Assembly: GCA_934716995.1 (NCBI GenBank)
Contig: CAKUYO010000046.1
Span: 1-13,234, forward strand
Direction: 5' to 3'
From: an uncultured Bacteroidales bacterium
GTDB lineage: Bacteria > Bacteroidota > Bacteroidia > Bacteroidales > Paludibacteraceae
Length of the DNA: 13,234 nucleotides
The translations under genes were made by a program, and so were the position numbers. Positions 4,967 through 12,357 of the stretch are shown one piece after another. Each line of letters begins with the position of its first letter. Position 1 is the stretch's first letter. The notes beneath the pieces are model-generated. The model was not told the DNA's origin and searched no databases. It saw nothing but the letters and a program-made list of their open reading frames with translations.

Positions 4967-5965
4967 ATGCGTTGCAGTGTAGTTATATTGAATTGGAACG
5001 GGGCGGAAATGCTCCGGAGATATTTGCCGAGCGTAACGGAATATACGCCTGCGGACTGCGAAGTGGTGGTGGCTGACAACGGTTCAACCGACGACTCATT
5101 ATCGGTTCTGGAACATGAGTTTCCGTCTGTACGTACGATCCTGTTGGATAAAAACTATGGTTTTTCCGAGGGGTACAACAAGGCTATTGCGCAGATTGAT
5201 AGCAAGTACGTGGTTTTGCTTAATTCGGACGTTGAAGTTACGCAAAACTGGCTGTCGCCGATACTGGACTATATGGATACCCATCAGGAAGTGGCAGCCG
5301 CACAACCCAAGATACACAGTTGGCTGAAGCGTGATTATTTTGAACATGCCGGAGCGGCCGGCGGATACGTAGATATTCTCGGTTATCCTTTCTGCCGCGG
5401 ACGCCTGCTTAACTATGTAGAGCAAGATACAGGGCAATATGACACCATAGCCGATGTGCTGTGGACATCGGGTGCGTGTATGTGTGTACGCACGCATATA
5501 TATAAGGAGGTTGGCGGTTTGGATGGCGAGTTCTTCGCCCACATGGAAGAGATTGACCTATGCTGGCGGCTCAACTGTCGGGGGTATCGGTTGGTATGCC
5601 TACCCGACTCTACCGTCTATCACCTTGGCGGCGGGGCGTTGGCATACGAAAATCCGCGCAAGACATATCTCAATTTCCGCAACAATTTGCTAATGATTTG
5701 CAAAAATACACCGGCGAACAGACTATGGTGGGTTTTGATAATGCGCTTCGTGTTGGATTATGCTGCCACACTACAGTTACTGGTAACCGGCAAACCGAAA
5801 CAAGCAAAGGCTGCCATTCAAGCCCGTTGGGACTATCGGCGGATGAAAAAACGCTTTGCAGGAAAGCGGGCAGAGAATATGCAGAAGACGGTTATCCCCC
5901 ACCCGTCCGGTATCAAAAAACGTGCTATTCTGTGGGATTTCTACATACGCAGAAAGCGGCAATAA
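4967..5965 (+). CDS. Family 2 glycosyltransferase (GT-A fold)
   Basis: A 332-aa GT2 enzyme that would transfer a sugar from a nucleotide donor to a surface glycan or lipid-linked acceptor. It shows the N-terminal VVILNWNG (5-12), VVVADNGSTDDS (33-44) for nucleotide binding, a DxD-like NSDVE (86-90) for the metal, and the acceptor-side FFAHMEEIDLCWRL (189-202). This arrangement is typical of WbbL-like rhamnosyltransferase-type GT2 proteins. A basic amphipathic C-terminal part (about 250-332) with a hydrophobic patch near 255-273 suggests association with the inner membrane. It lies 59 bp after the acyltransferase gene in the same orientation, with no terminator between, so probably the same operon. 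Donor and acceptor cannot be told from sequence. Confidence 0.94.
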   Translation: MRCSVVILNWNGAEMLRRYLPSVTEYTPADCEVVVADNGSTDDSLSVLEHEFPSVRTILLDKNYGFSEGYNKAIAQIDSKYVVLLNSDVEVTQNWLSPILDYMDTHQEVAAAQPKIHSWLKRDYFEHAGAAGGYVDILGYPFCRGRLLNYVEQDTGQYDTIADVLWTSGACMCVRTHIYKEVGGLDGEFFAHMEEIDLCWRLNCRGYRLVCLPDSTVYHLGGGALAYENPRKTYLNFRNNLLMICKNTPANRLWWVLIMRFVLDYAATLQLLVTGKPKQAKAAIQARWDYRRMKKRFAGKRAENMQKTVIPHPSGIKKRAILWDFYIRRKRQ

Positions 5966-5980
5966 GACCTGACCCTTAAA

Positions 5981-6012
5981 CATTATGGTCTCATAATGAG
6001 ACGTTATTTTTT
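5981..6012 (+). terminator. Overlapping alternative hairpins, weak terminator after the glycosyltransferase
   Basis: CATTATG/CATAATG (5981-5987, 5992-5998) and GTCTC/GAGAC (5988-5992, 5998-6002) are mutually exclusive. The second is followed by GTTATTTTTT (6003-6012), so it could terminate, with the first as competitor. Stems are short (7 and 5 bp). Confidence 0.35.
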
Positions 6013-6141
6013 AGGAAACATATAATCAACCATATAATTGAGCCATTAATATATAACAAATTATATGGATAATTGATGAATAATTATTTTGCAAGAACAT
6101 TAATTTCCATTAATCATCACACAAAAATATCTAATCTTCAT

Positions 6142-6179
6142 GGCTGCTCTATTATTGTAGGGCAGCCTTTGATTTTTTT
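6142..6179 (+). terminator. Intrinsic terminator upstream of the NigD-like gene
   Basis: Arms GGCTGCTCTA (6142-6151) and TAGGGCAGCC (6158-6167) give a 10-bp stem with one G-U pair and a 6-nt loop, followed by TTTGATTTTTTT. It ends transcripts from the glycosyltransferase operon 177 bp past its stop codon, or could attenuate a leader of the following gene. Confidence 0.8.
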
Positions 6180-6274
6180 CTATTTCAAGAAAAATGCAAA
6201 AAAAATACGGGTTTGGTGCAAGATTTGATATAAGTGTGGATTTAGAGAGATAGAACAATAAAAACACAACCATT

Positions 6275-7030
6275 ATGAAAAAGAAAGTTGATTCGATTTT
6301 GGCACCGATATTTTATACGGTGTATATGGTAGCAGGAATTGTGATCTGGTGTCTGGTATTGCTGTTTTTGCCGGCATGCAGCAATAAATCTCCGGAACCC
6401 GATGTGTACTACCCGACGGCACTGGTTACAGCACGGACGGTGGACAGTGTGTTTGTCTTGCAATTAGACGACAGCACGACGCTTTATCCGCAAAACATCA
6501 AAAAATCACCCTATAACCGAGAGGTTCGGGCATTGGTAAACTATACAGATACTGATACGAATGACAGTCTCAACAAGATAAATATCAACTGGATAGACAG
6601 CATTCGTACCAAAGATGCTGTACCGACTATGGGCGAAAAGAACGATTCAGTCTATGGCAACGACCCCGTGGAGATTGTGCGCGACCGGGTTACGATAGCC
6701 GAAGACGGTTACCTGACTTTGCGTGTACGGACACGGTGGGGCGGCTATGGCAAGAAACATTATCTGAACCTGCTGACAGGAACCAATCCCGAGAATCCGT
6801 ACGAGTTGGAACTGCGGCACGATGCCCAAGGGGATGTATGTGGTGATATGGGCGATGCATTGATAGCATTCAACCTGAACGACATGCCCAAAGACGCAGG
6901 ACAGAACGTGAAAATCAAACTTAACTGGCTGTCGTTCAGCGGCAAGAAATCGACCGAGTTTGATTTACGACTGCGTCCACAAAAGGCAAGAGACTACCCC
7001 AGATTGGAAATGAACGGGTATGTGGAATAA
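6275..7030 (+). CDS. NigD-like lipoprotein
   Basis: A 251-aa predicted lipoprotein. The signal peptide has a basic start (MKKKVD), an unusually long hydrophobic core (about 11-32) and a lipobox LPAC with the modified Cys at 35. The mature part resembles NigD-like proteins of Bacteroides: an N-terminal OB-like beta domain (about 45-110, YYPTALVTARTVDSVFVLQL then DDSTTLYP) and a C-terminal beta-sandwich (about 135-235, GYLTLRVRTRWGG, HYLNLLTG, YELELRHDAQGD, DALIAFNL). NigD was named from a Bacteroides bacteriocin-associated locus, but most homologues have no proven function. It would be anchored in the envelope, probably the outer membrane. It stands alone between a terminator and the sigma-factor spacer; co-regulation with the sigma factor is only inferred from proximity. 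Confidence 0.82.
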   Translation: MKKKVDSILAPIFYTVYMVAGIVIWCLVLLFLPACSNKSPEPDVYYPTALVTARTVDSVFVLQLDDSTTLYPQNIKKSPYNREVRALVNYTDTDTNDSLNKININWIDSIRTKDAVPTMGEKNDSVYGNDPVEIVRDRVTIAEDGYLTLRVRTRWGGYGKKHYLNLLTGTNPENPYELELRHDAQGDVCGDMGDALIAFNLNDMPKDAGQNVKIKLNWLSFSGKKSTEFDLRLRPQKARDYPRLEMNGYVE

Positions 7031-7043
7031 GGATTTTTCCGGT

Positions 7044-7065
7044 CTATCCTAAGCCTATCCTAAGC
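7044..7065. repeat. 11-bp tandem repeat (CTATCCTAAGC x2)
   Basis: CTATCCTAAGC at 7044-7054 is repeated at 7055-7065 except for a changed last base. It lies 14 bp downstream of the NigD-like stop codon. Confidence 0.8.
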
Positions 7066-7173
7066 GCATCCGGTGGTTACCCAGCAGTTGGCAACTAATG
7101 TCTCCTATGCCGCAAGCGGCAAGAAAAATGGAAGAAAATTGGCAAAAGATGTCCTACGCACTCGCTATGCGGT

Positions 7174-7202
7174 GCGAGAGAAATTAAAGAAATAAAGGAA
7201 AT
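7174..7202. repeat. 29-bp dispersed repeat, copy 2
   Basis: Exact match to 2275-2303 in the same orientation. Like copy 1 it is preceded by hairpin-forming sequence and lies in a spacer with no gene. Confidence 0.85.
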
Positions 7203-7232
7203 TATAAAACAAAACCATCAAAACCTTGTCTT

Positions 7233-7251
7233 ACGGCGCAACACGCGCCGT
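7233..7251. other. GC-rich hairpin upstream of the sigma-factor gene
   Basis: ACGGCGC (7233-7239) and GCGCCGT (7245-7251) form a perfect 7-bp stem with loop AACAC. No T-run follows on either strand, so it is not a typical terminator; it may be an operator or a leader structure. Confidence 0.5.
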
Positions 7252-7311
7252 GCTGCATTGTTGCAAAGATTTGGTGCCAACTCATGGGTAAACGCCGCGC
7301 ATCCTATAACG

Positions 7312-7344
7312 AATCACCTATTAATCACCTATCAATCACCTATA
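7312..7344. repeat. 11-bp tandem repeat (AATCACCTAT + 1, three copies) in front of the sigma gene
   Basis: AATCACCTAT begins at 7312, 7323 and 7334, exactly 11 bp apart, ending 30 bp before the sigma-factor ATG. A purine run GGAGGA (7355-7360) follows, but it is too far from the ATG (13-nt gap) to be a standard Shine-Dalgarno site. Confidence 0.88.
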
Positions 7345-7373
7345 CCTGATATACGGAGGATATAGAAACATAT

Positions 7374-7928
7374 ATGCACGAAGAGGAATTGGTAAAACGT
7401 CTGAAAGACGGCGATGCAACTGCACCGCGCCTGCTCTATACCCTCTACGTGCGCTATCTGACCGCTGTCTGCGGACGATACATCAGCAATGACGAGGATG
7501 TGCGCGATGTGCTGCAAGACAGTTTTCTGAAAATCTTTGAATCGGTACGGCATTTCGATTATCGCGGTGATGGTTCGCTGCGGGCATGGCTGACACGCGT
7601 GGTAGTGAACGAATCGCTCAAATGGCTGCGGGATAACGGCAGGATTGAATGGCAGGCAATAGATGACTCCATCCCTGATTGGGCAGACGAACCTCCCGAG
7701 ACGGAAAGTGTGCCTACGGAAGTGATATTCAGTTTGATACGCAGCATGCCTGACGGATACAGAACGGTTTTTAACCTGTATGCAATAGAAGGCAAGAGCC
7801 ATAAAGAGATTGCCCAACTGCTGCATATCACAGAAAGTACGTCGGCTTCGCAGTTGCACAGAGCCAAGGCGTTGTTGGCAGAACGGATAAAAGCCTCCTA
7901 TGAGGCTCCATTAAAACCATTAAAATAA
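7374..7928 (+). CDS. ECF-subfamily RNA polymerase sigma factor (sigma-70 family)
   Basis: A 184-aa extracytoplasmic-function sigma factor. Region sigma2 spans about 18-85 (LLYTLYVRYLTAVCGRY, DEDVRDVLQDSFLKIFESV, GSLRAWLTRVVVNESLKWLR). A short acidic linker (about 93-113) follows, then sigma4 (about 121-171: MPDGYRTVFNLYAIEGKSHK and EIAQLLHITESTSASQLHRA with the HTH). It would direct RNA polymerase to a small envelope-related regulon. The next gene, 85 bp downstream, begins with an anti-sigma-like segment and is its probable antagonist. The start ATG at 7374 follows an 11-bp repeat array. The last codons (PLKPLK) are made by a CCATTAAAA repeat that continues into the spacer. A 6-bp hairpin AGCCTC/GAGGCT lies inside the gene end (7892-7907). 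Confidence 0.95.
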   Translation: MHEEELVKRLKDGDATAPRLLYTLYVRYLTAVCGRYISNDEDVRDVLQDSFLKIFESVRHFDYRGDGSLRAWLTRVVVNESLKWLRDNGRIEWQAIDDSIPDWADEPPETESVPTEVIFSLIRSMPDGYRTVFNLYAIEGKSHKEIAQLLHITESTSASQLHRAKALLAERIKASYEAPLKPLK

Positions 7929-7980
7929 CCATTAAAACTGCATTTATATCTCCGTTAATTACCATTAATGATTCATTAAT
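7908..7980. repeat. CCATTAA-type repeats spanning the sigma-gene stop codon and spacer
   Basis: CCATTAAAA occurs at 7908-7916, 7917-7925 and 7929-7937. A related 10-bp-period set follows: CCGTTAATTA (7952), CCATTAATGA (7962) and TTCATTAATT (7972). The first two copies encode the terminal PLKPLK of the sigma factor. The rest fill the 85-bp spacer to the barrel gene. Confidence 0.8.
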
Positions 7981-8013
7981 TTTTCTCCGTATCAGAACCT
8001 AAAATCATAAATT

Positions 8014-9255
8014 ATGAAAGAAGATTGGCTGGACGACATACAAGATCGGATGCAGGGCTTTGAAACCGAAGAACCTGCTGGACTATGGGAACAGATAGAG
8101 GCGCAGTTGCCCAAAGAGGCAAAGCAGAAACGCCTCATACCGTTGCCTGTATGGAAGAATGTTGCACGAGTGGCAGCCGTAGCGGCATTGGTTACAATGG
8201 CAGGTGCGGTAGGCATACGTTTGGCACAACCGGACACTCCGCAACCAACCGCATTTTCTCAGGAAAACAGTTCCTCTCTGCCAAATACCGAGACAGCAGC
8301 ACCTATCCCGCAACCGGTAGAACCCCAAACGGAATTGACAATAGCGACGCCCAAACGAGCATATATACCCGCTGTATCACCGGCAGAGGCAGAACACGAA
8401 ACCGGCGCAACACCACAGGCGGAAACCACAGCAGAGACTGCACACACGGAAGAACAGGAGGAACCTGTTAGCCGGACGGAGGTGCGCGAATTGCCCGAGA
8501 GCCTGCCTACGCCCGCTAATGACCTTCCTGCAGAAGAGCCCAAAGAAAAAACACATTGGAAAGGCAGTTTGGCAATGTCGGCATACGGAGCAGGCGGATT
8601 AGGCAACACCACAAGCACCATTCACTCCCCTGAACGAGCAATGTTGAGTACTGTCCATGAGAATGTTACTTGGGCGGACGAACCGTTGCTTGGCATTATG
8701 CTGTTCAACCGCGGACAGACAACAGAGCGCAAACTAAGACATCATATTCCTATTCGGGCAGGTGTAAATATAGCATATTGGTTCCACCCGTATGTGGGTA
8801 TTGAGACCGGTGTGGCATACGCCTGCCTGTTGTCGGACGGCGAAGACGGTTCGAAAGACAATTATATTGCTACTCGGCAAACGCTGCACTATATAGGAAT
8901 TCCCTTGAACCTGAAATGTAAAATTTACAGTTGGCGCGGACTGGACGTATATGCTTCGCTAGGCGGCTTGGCAGAAAAATGCGTGGCAGGAGAGACAAAG
9001 ACGGAATATGTGCTGGCGAAAAAAACACAACGAACCGAGACCGAAAAAATAGAAGACAAGCCGTGGCAGTTCTCCGCCAACCTGTCTGCGGGGCTGCAAT
9101 ACAACTTTGCGCCATGGGCGGGCGTATATGTAGAACCCGGGTGCAGTTACTATTTTGACGACCGTTCCACCCTGCAAACCATCCACAAAGAACGTCCGTG
9201 GAACTTCAACCTGAATATGGGCGTGCGGTTTGCCATAGGCAAAACAAGCATTTGA
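8014..9255 (+). CDS. Anti-sigma-like N-terminus fused through a transmembrane helix to an outer-membrane beta-barrel
   Basis: A 413-aa protein with four parts. Residues 1-46 are acidic and helical (DWLDDIQDRMQGFE, PAGLWEQIEAQL), like the N-termini of Bacteroidota proteins encoded after ECF sigma genes. Residues about 50-69 are a single hydrophobic helix (VARVAAVAALVTMAGAVGIR) with basic residues on the cytoplasmic side. Residues about 71-180 are a Pro/Glu/Thr-rich linker. Residues about 183-413 have alternating beta-strand character (IPIRAGVNIAYWF, YVGIETGVAYAC, HYIGIPLNLKCKIY, LDVYASLGGLAEK, QFSANLSAGLQYNF, AGVYVEPGCSYYF, NFNLNMGVRFAIG), as in small eight-strand outer-membrane barrels. There is no cleavable signal peptide. 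It probably restrains the preceding sigma factor and senses the outer membrane. Barrel placement and sigma binding are inferred. Confidence 0.8.
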   Translation: MKEDWLDDIQDRMQGFETEEPAGLWEQIEAQLPKEAKQKRLIPLPVWKNVARVAAVAALVTMAGAVGIRLAQPDTPQPTAFSQENSSSLPNTETAAPIPQPVEPQTELTIATPKRAYIPAVSPAEAEHETGATPQAETTAETAHTEEQEEPVSRTEVRELPESLPTPANDLPAEEPKEKTHWKGSLAMSAYGAGGLGNTTSTIHSPERAMLSTVHENVTWADEPLLGIMLFNRGQTTERKLRHHIPIRAGVNIAYWFHPYVGIETGVAYACLLSDGEDGSKDNYIATRQTLHYIGIPLNLKCKIYSWRGLDVYASLGGLAEKCVAGETKTEYVLAKKTQRTETEKIEDKPWQFSANLSAGLQYNFAPWAGVYVEPGCSYYFDDRSTLQTIHKERPWNFNLNMGVRFAIGKTSI

Positions 9256-9268
9256 TAGCCCGCATCTT

Positions 9269-10942
9269 TTAACCGCAGAAGAAAATAATAAGCAGTTGCC
9301 CCGCCATCACACGCAGAAACGTAGTGAACGGATACACGGTGGCATAGCAAACGGAGGCTTGGTCGTTGCCCGAAGAGAGACTCTCGGCATACGCCAGAGC
9401 GGGAGCAGCAGTCATAGCACCGGCAAGCAATCCTATAACTTTGAAATAATTGAGGTGCATAGCCTTGTATGCCACAATACCAATTATGAGCAAAGGTATC
9501 ATCGTAATAATGAAACCATAGAGAATCCACATATAGCCGCCGGCAAGAATAGTATCTACGAAATGTTCGCCAGCCTCCAAACCGAGGGCCGCCAAGAAAA
9601 GCGTCAAACCGACCTGGCGAAGCATCATATTTGCCGACGTGGTGGCGAAAGTAACCATATTATAATAAGGTCCGAACCGTCCGATAAGCAACGCTACAAT
9701 GAGCGAACCGCCCGCCAATCCGAGACGGAACGTTTGATTCAGACCGGGGATTGGTATAGGCAGAATACCCAACAGAACACCCATCATAATTCCAAAGAAA
9801 ACAGGCAGCAGATTAGGCAAATCCAGGCGTTTCAACTCATTGCCGAACGTTTCAGCCACCCGCTGCACATCGGCTTTGTCGCCCACAACGATCAGACGGT
9901 CGCCGAGTTGGAGCACCAGTTCGGGAGTAGCAAGCAGGTCAATACCCGCACGGTTAACCCGCGTGATAGTGGCGTGATACTGCGAACGGAGATTGAAAGA
10001 GGCAATACGCTTGCCGTTGCATTCCGGACGCGTAACGGCGATACGGCGGGAGATCAGATGGTCTGAGTTCTCCTTGCTGGAGAAACTATAGTTTTTGATC
10101 GTGCCCAACAGACGGAGCGAATCTATATGCTGCTTGTCAGTAAGCACCCGAATGATGTCGCCGTTGCCGAATGTCGTTTGGTCGCTAACCAACTCATCCG
10201 TACCATCGGGGCGAATGACACGGCTGACAACCATCTTGATAGGGCAAATATGCTGCAAACGGCTGACATTCAGCGTGCCTATCTGCGGGTTTTGAAGGGT
10301 AATATCCACGCAAACCGGTTTCTCATCATCCTCTTTGTTGCCTGTTTCCACTTGCAGGCGTGCTTCCTCCTGAGGAATCTTGATACGCAGGCATAGGCGG
10401 ATTATCTCAAACGCCAAGATGGTACCGACAATACTGAGAGGATAGGCAACGGCGTAACCCGTTGCTACATTGGGCGATACATATCCGAGTACATCGCTGC
10501 ATGCCTGCTGCACCGCTGCCAAGGCAGGAGTACTCGCTACGGCACCCGAGAGAACACCGTCGAGGGTATCCATACCCAGGTCGGTAGCATAATACAAACC
10601 GATCGTACAAAGACAGCCGAGAAGAACAAACGCCGTGGCTAACAGATTGAGTTTCAGTCCGCCACGTTTGAACGGAGAGAATGATGGCCCCACCTGCAAA
10701 CCTATCGAATAGACAAAAAGAATGAGTCCGAAATCGTTGGCGAAATGCGCCACATCGGGTTTGATATGAATCCCCAATGCAGATACGGCAATACCGACAA
10801 ACAGCACCCACGTAACACCCAATGAGAAATGCCCTATACGTGCATGCTCACCAAGCCACAAACCAAGCGTCATCACCAATGTAAGCACCAAAATCGATTG
10901 GGTAATGGTGGGAGTGAACAGAAGTTGTTCTATTGCGTGCAT
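9269..10942 (-). CDS. AspT/YidE-family (aspartate:alanine exchanger-type) transporter
   Basis: A 557-aa inner-membrane protein of the AAE family: two homologous membrane halves flanking cytoplasmic TrkA-C (RCK_C) domains. The first half (about 13-185) has about five helices with GLQVGPSF (81-88) and SGAVASTPALAAVQ (132-145). Two TrkA-C domains follow (about 208-285 and 295-370; GNGDIIRVL and LQLGDRLIVVGD mark their ends). The second half (about 375-557) repeats the motifs, with GLEAGEH and GLLAGAMTAAPALAYA. Characterised AspT exchanges aspartate and alanine; the substrate here is unknown (YidE/YbjL-like, an anion or amino acid is plausible). It lies 170 bp downstream of cinA with no clear promoter or terminator between. 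It converges on the barrel gene with 13 bp between stop codons. Confidence 0.93.
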   Translation of the reverse strand: MHAIEQLLFTPTITQSILVLTLVMTLGLWLGEHARIGHFSLGVTWVLFVGIAVSALGIHIKPDVAHFANDFGLILFVYSIGLQVGPSFSPFKRGGLKLNLLATAFVLLGCLCTIGLYYATDLGMDTLDGVLSGAVASTPALAAVQQACSDVLGYVSPNVATGYAVAYPLSIVGTILAFEIIRLCLRIKIPQEEARLQVETGNKEDDEKPVCVDITLQNPQIGTLNVSRLQHICPIKMVVSRVIRPDGTDELVSDQTTFGNGDIIRVLTDKQHIDSLRLLGTIKNYSFSSKENSDHLISRRIAVTRPECNGKRIASFNLRSQYHATITRVNRAGIDLLATPELVLQLGDRLIVVGDKADVQRVAETFGNELKRLDLPNLLPVFFGIMMGVLLGILPIPIPGLNQTFRLGLAGGSLIVALLIGRFGPYYNMVTFATTSANMMLRQVGLTLFLAALGLEAGEHFVDTILAGGYMWILYGFIITMIPLLIIGIVAYKAMHLNYFKVIGLLAGAMTAAPALAYAESLSSGNDQASVCYATVYPFTTFLRVMAGQLLIIFFCG

Positions 10943-10956
10943 AATCCGTTTTCGTT

Positions 10957-11094
10957 CTCCATTAATTCAACTATTTCTCCATTAATGCCCATAAAACCTC
11001 CATTAAAAAAGGTATTGTCGGGTATTGGGGGACTCCGTTAATTATCGTCTAATTAACCGTTATTTTCTTTTTCGGGATATAATTCAGCCGTTAA
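10957..11094. repeat. CCRTTA boxes phased at about 21 bp between cinA and the transporter gene
   Basis: CCATTA or CCGTTA occurs at 10959, 10979, 11000, 11035, 11057 and 11088, the first four preceded by CT or CCT. The first three are spaced 20 and 21 bp; later gaps are 35, 22 and 31 bp. The same word appears in the sigma/barrel spacer. No TAnnTTTG promoter for the transporter gene was found in the 170 bp. Confidence 0.65.
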
Positions 11095-11112
11095 TTTCCG
11101 TTTGTTCTTTGT

Positions 11113-12357
11113 CTATTGTTCTTTGTCCTTCGTCAATATACGGAGCATTCGGATCAGGGCGCGTGTGCAGGCACGGTCGGTAACCTGCTCACGCAGTTTG
11201 CCGAGATGGAAACATTCGGCGGCAGTGCCGTCAGGCGTTGCCCACGCAATCCAGACCGTACCAACCGGTTTCTCTGCCGTACCGCCATCAGGACCGGCAA
11301 TACCGCTGGTAGCCATTGCATAATCGGTCTTGCATAGCCGGCGAACCCCCTCTGCCATCTCGCGAACCACCTGTTCGCTTACGGCACCATAGGCATCCAG
11401 ATCAGACCGGCTGACACCTAAGACGTTGTGTTTCACACTATTGTCGTAAGCCACAACCGAACCGTAATAGAAAGCGGAACTGCCAGCATGCTTGTTGAGC
11501 AAAGCGGCGAGTTTGCCGCCCGTGCAGGACTCGGCGGTGGAGATAGTCTGATGACGCGTTTTGAGTATTTCGCCCAAATGCACCTCAAGAGGAATGTCGT
11601 CGGTTTCGACAATGTAATCGTGTACCAAACCAATGAGTTGCCGCAACTGCGTCTCCACGTCCTCCGCTGTTGCCTCGCCGTACGAACTCAAACGCAGGCG
11701 GATAGTGCCGTCTTTGGGCAGATAAGCAAGGTGTATGGTTTTCGGGAGCGCATTTTCCCACGGCTCGAGAAGGATAGCCAGAGCGGATTCCGAAATACCC
11801 GAAACGAGAATGGTGCGGTGAATGATGTCGCCTTGCGGATGTGATTGGCGTAGGATATAGGGCATTATCTGCTCATTCATGGCGATCTTCATCTCGTAAG
11901 GCACTCCCGGCATGGCAAAAAGCATTTTCTCTCCTTTGCGGAACACCATCAGCGGGGCACTCCCCACCCTGTTCGGCAGTATCTCCGCCGCTTGCGGCAC
12001 AAGCCACTGGGTGGCGGTCAGACGGTTGAGCACATCGGGACGCTCGCGGTACAAATCATATATATGTTCGCGCACGCGCGAGTCCTCCACCAAACCGGTG
12101 CCGAAATACTCGCATAGTACGTGTTTGGTTATATCGTCTTTGGTAGGACCGAGGCCGCCTGTGGTCAGGACAATGTCTGCACACGCAAACGCCTCGTCAA
12201 GGGCTGCGAGGATATGCCGGCGGTCGTCGTGAACAGAGGTTATCTGATAGAGCGAAATACCGTTCTCGTTCAGCCTTTCTGCCATCCATGCGGAATTGGT
12301 ATCCACCACCTGCCCGATAAGCAGTTCGTCTCCGATAGTGATAATTACTGCGCGCAT
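11113..12357 (-). CDS. cinA: CinA family protein (competence/damage-inducible; nicotinamide-nucleotide amidohydrolase)
   Basis: A 414-aa protein of normal family length. The N-terminal MoCF/MPT-binding-like domain (about 1-170) shows IITIGDELLIGQVVDTNSAW (5-24) and TTGGLGPTKDD (65-75); in homologues it carries ADP-ribose pyrophosphatase activity. The C-terminal CinA domain (about 255-410) shows TAESCTGG (274-281) and ATSGIAGPDGGT (349-360); it deamidates nicotinamide mononucleotide for NAD recycling. I chose the ATG at 12357 because CinA proteins start directly before this first strand; an upstream ATG at 12369 would add four extra codon triplets. The start overlaps the end of the DUF3109 gene by 13 bp, so the two are co-transcribed. 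It is cytoplasmic. Confidence 0.96.
   Translation of the reverse strand: MRAVIITIGDELLIGQVVDTNSAWMAERLNENGISLYQITSVHDDRRHILAALDEAFACADIVLTTGGLGPTKDDITKHVLCEYFGTGLVEDSRVREHIYDLYRERPDVLNRLTATQWLVPQAAEILPNRVGSAPLMVFRKGEKMLFAMPGVPYEMKIAMNEQIMPYILRQSHPQGDIIHRTILVSGISESALAILLEPWENALPKTIHLAYLPKDGTIRLRLSSYGEATAEDVETQLRQLIGLVHDYIVETDDIPLEVHLGEILKTRHQTISTAESCTGGKLAALLNKHAGSSAFYYGSVVAYDNSVKHNVLGVSRSDLDAYGAVSEQVVREMAEGVRRLCKTDYAMATSGIAGPDGGTAEKPVGTVWIAWATPDGTAAECFHLGKLREQVTDRACTRALIRMLRILTKDKEQ

Larger units (their letters stand above)
5966..6274. other. AT-rich spacer with hairpins between the operon and the NigD-like gene
   Basis: No gene is visible. It holds two overlapping alternative hairpins (5981-5998 and 5988-6002), a 9-bp inverted repeat CCATATAAT/ATTATATGG at 6030-6038 and 6060-6068, three CATTAAT words (6043-6050, 6097-6104, 6107-6114) and a strong terminator (6142-6179). 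No consensus promoter for the following gene was identified. Confidence 0.6.
7031..7373. other. Repeat- and hairpin-rich spacer before the sigma-factor gene
   Basis: No gene seen in these 343 bp. Contents: a 2-copy 11-bp repeat (7044-7065), palindrome TGCCGC-AA-GCGGCA (7108-7121), hairpin CTCGC/GCGAG (about 7161-7178), the second copy of the 29-bp dispersed repeat (7174-7202), a GC-rich hairpin (7233-7251) and a 3-copy 11-bp repeat (7312-7344). No perfect TAnnTTTG promoter was found. Confidence 0.6.

Noticed and set aside
7355..7360. Shine-Dalgarno site GGAGGA for the sigma gene
   Set aside because: There are 13 nt between it and the ATG, beyond the usual 5-10, and no closer start codon exists; Bacteroidota initiation seldom depends on this motif.
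9296..10066. 256-codon plus-strand frame over the transporter gene
   Set aside because: Antisense shadow of a clear two-part membrane transporter; composition (Arg/His/Gln/Asn-rich) is not protein-like.
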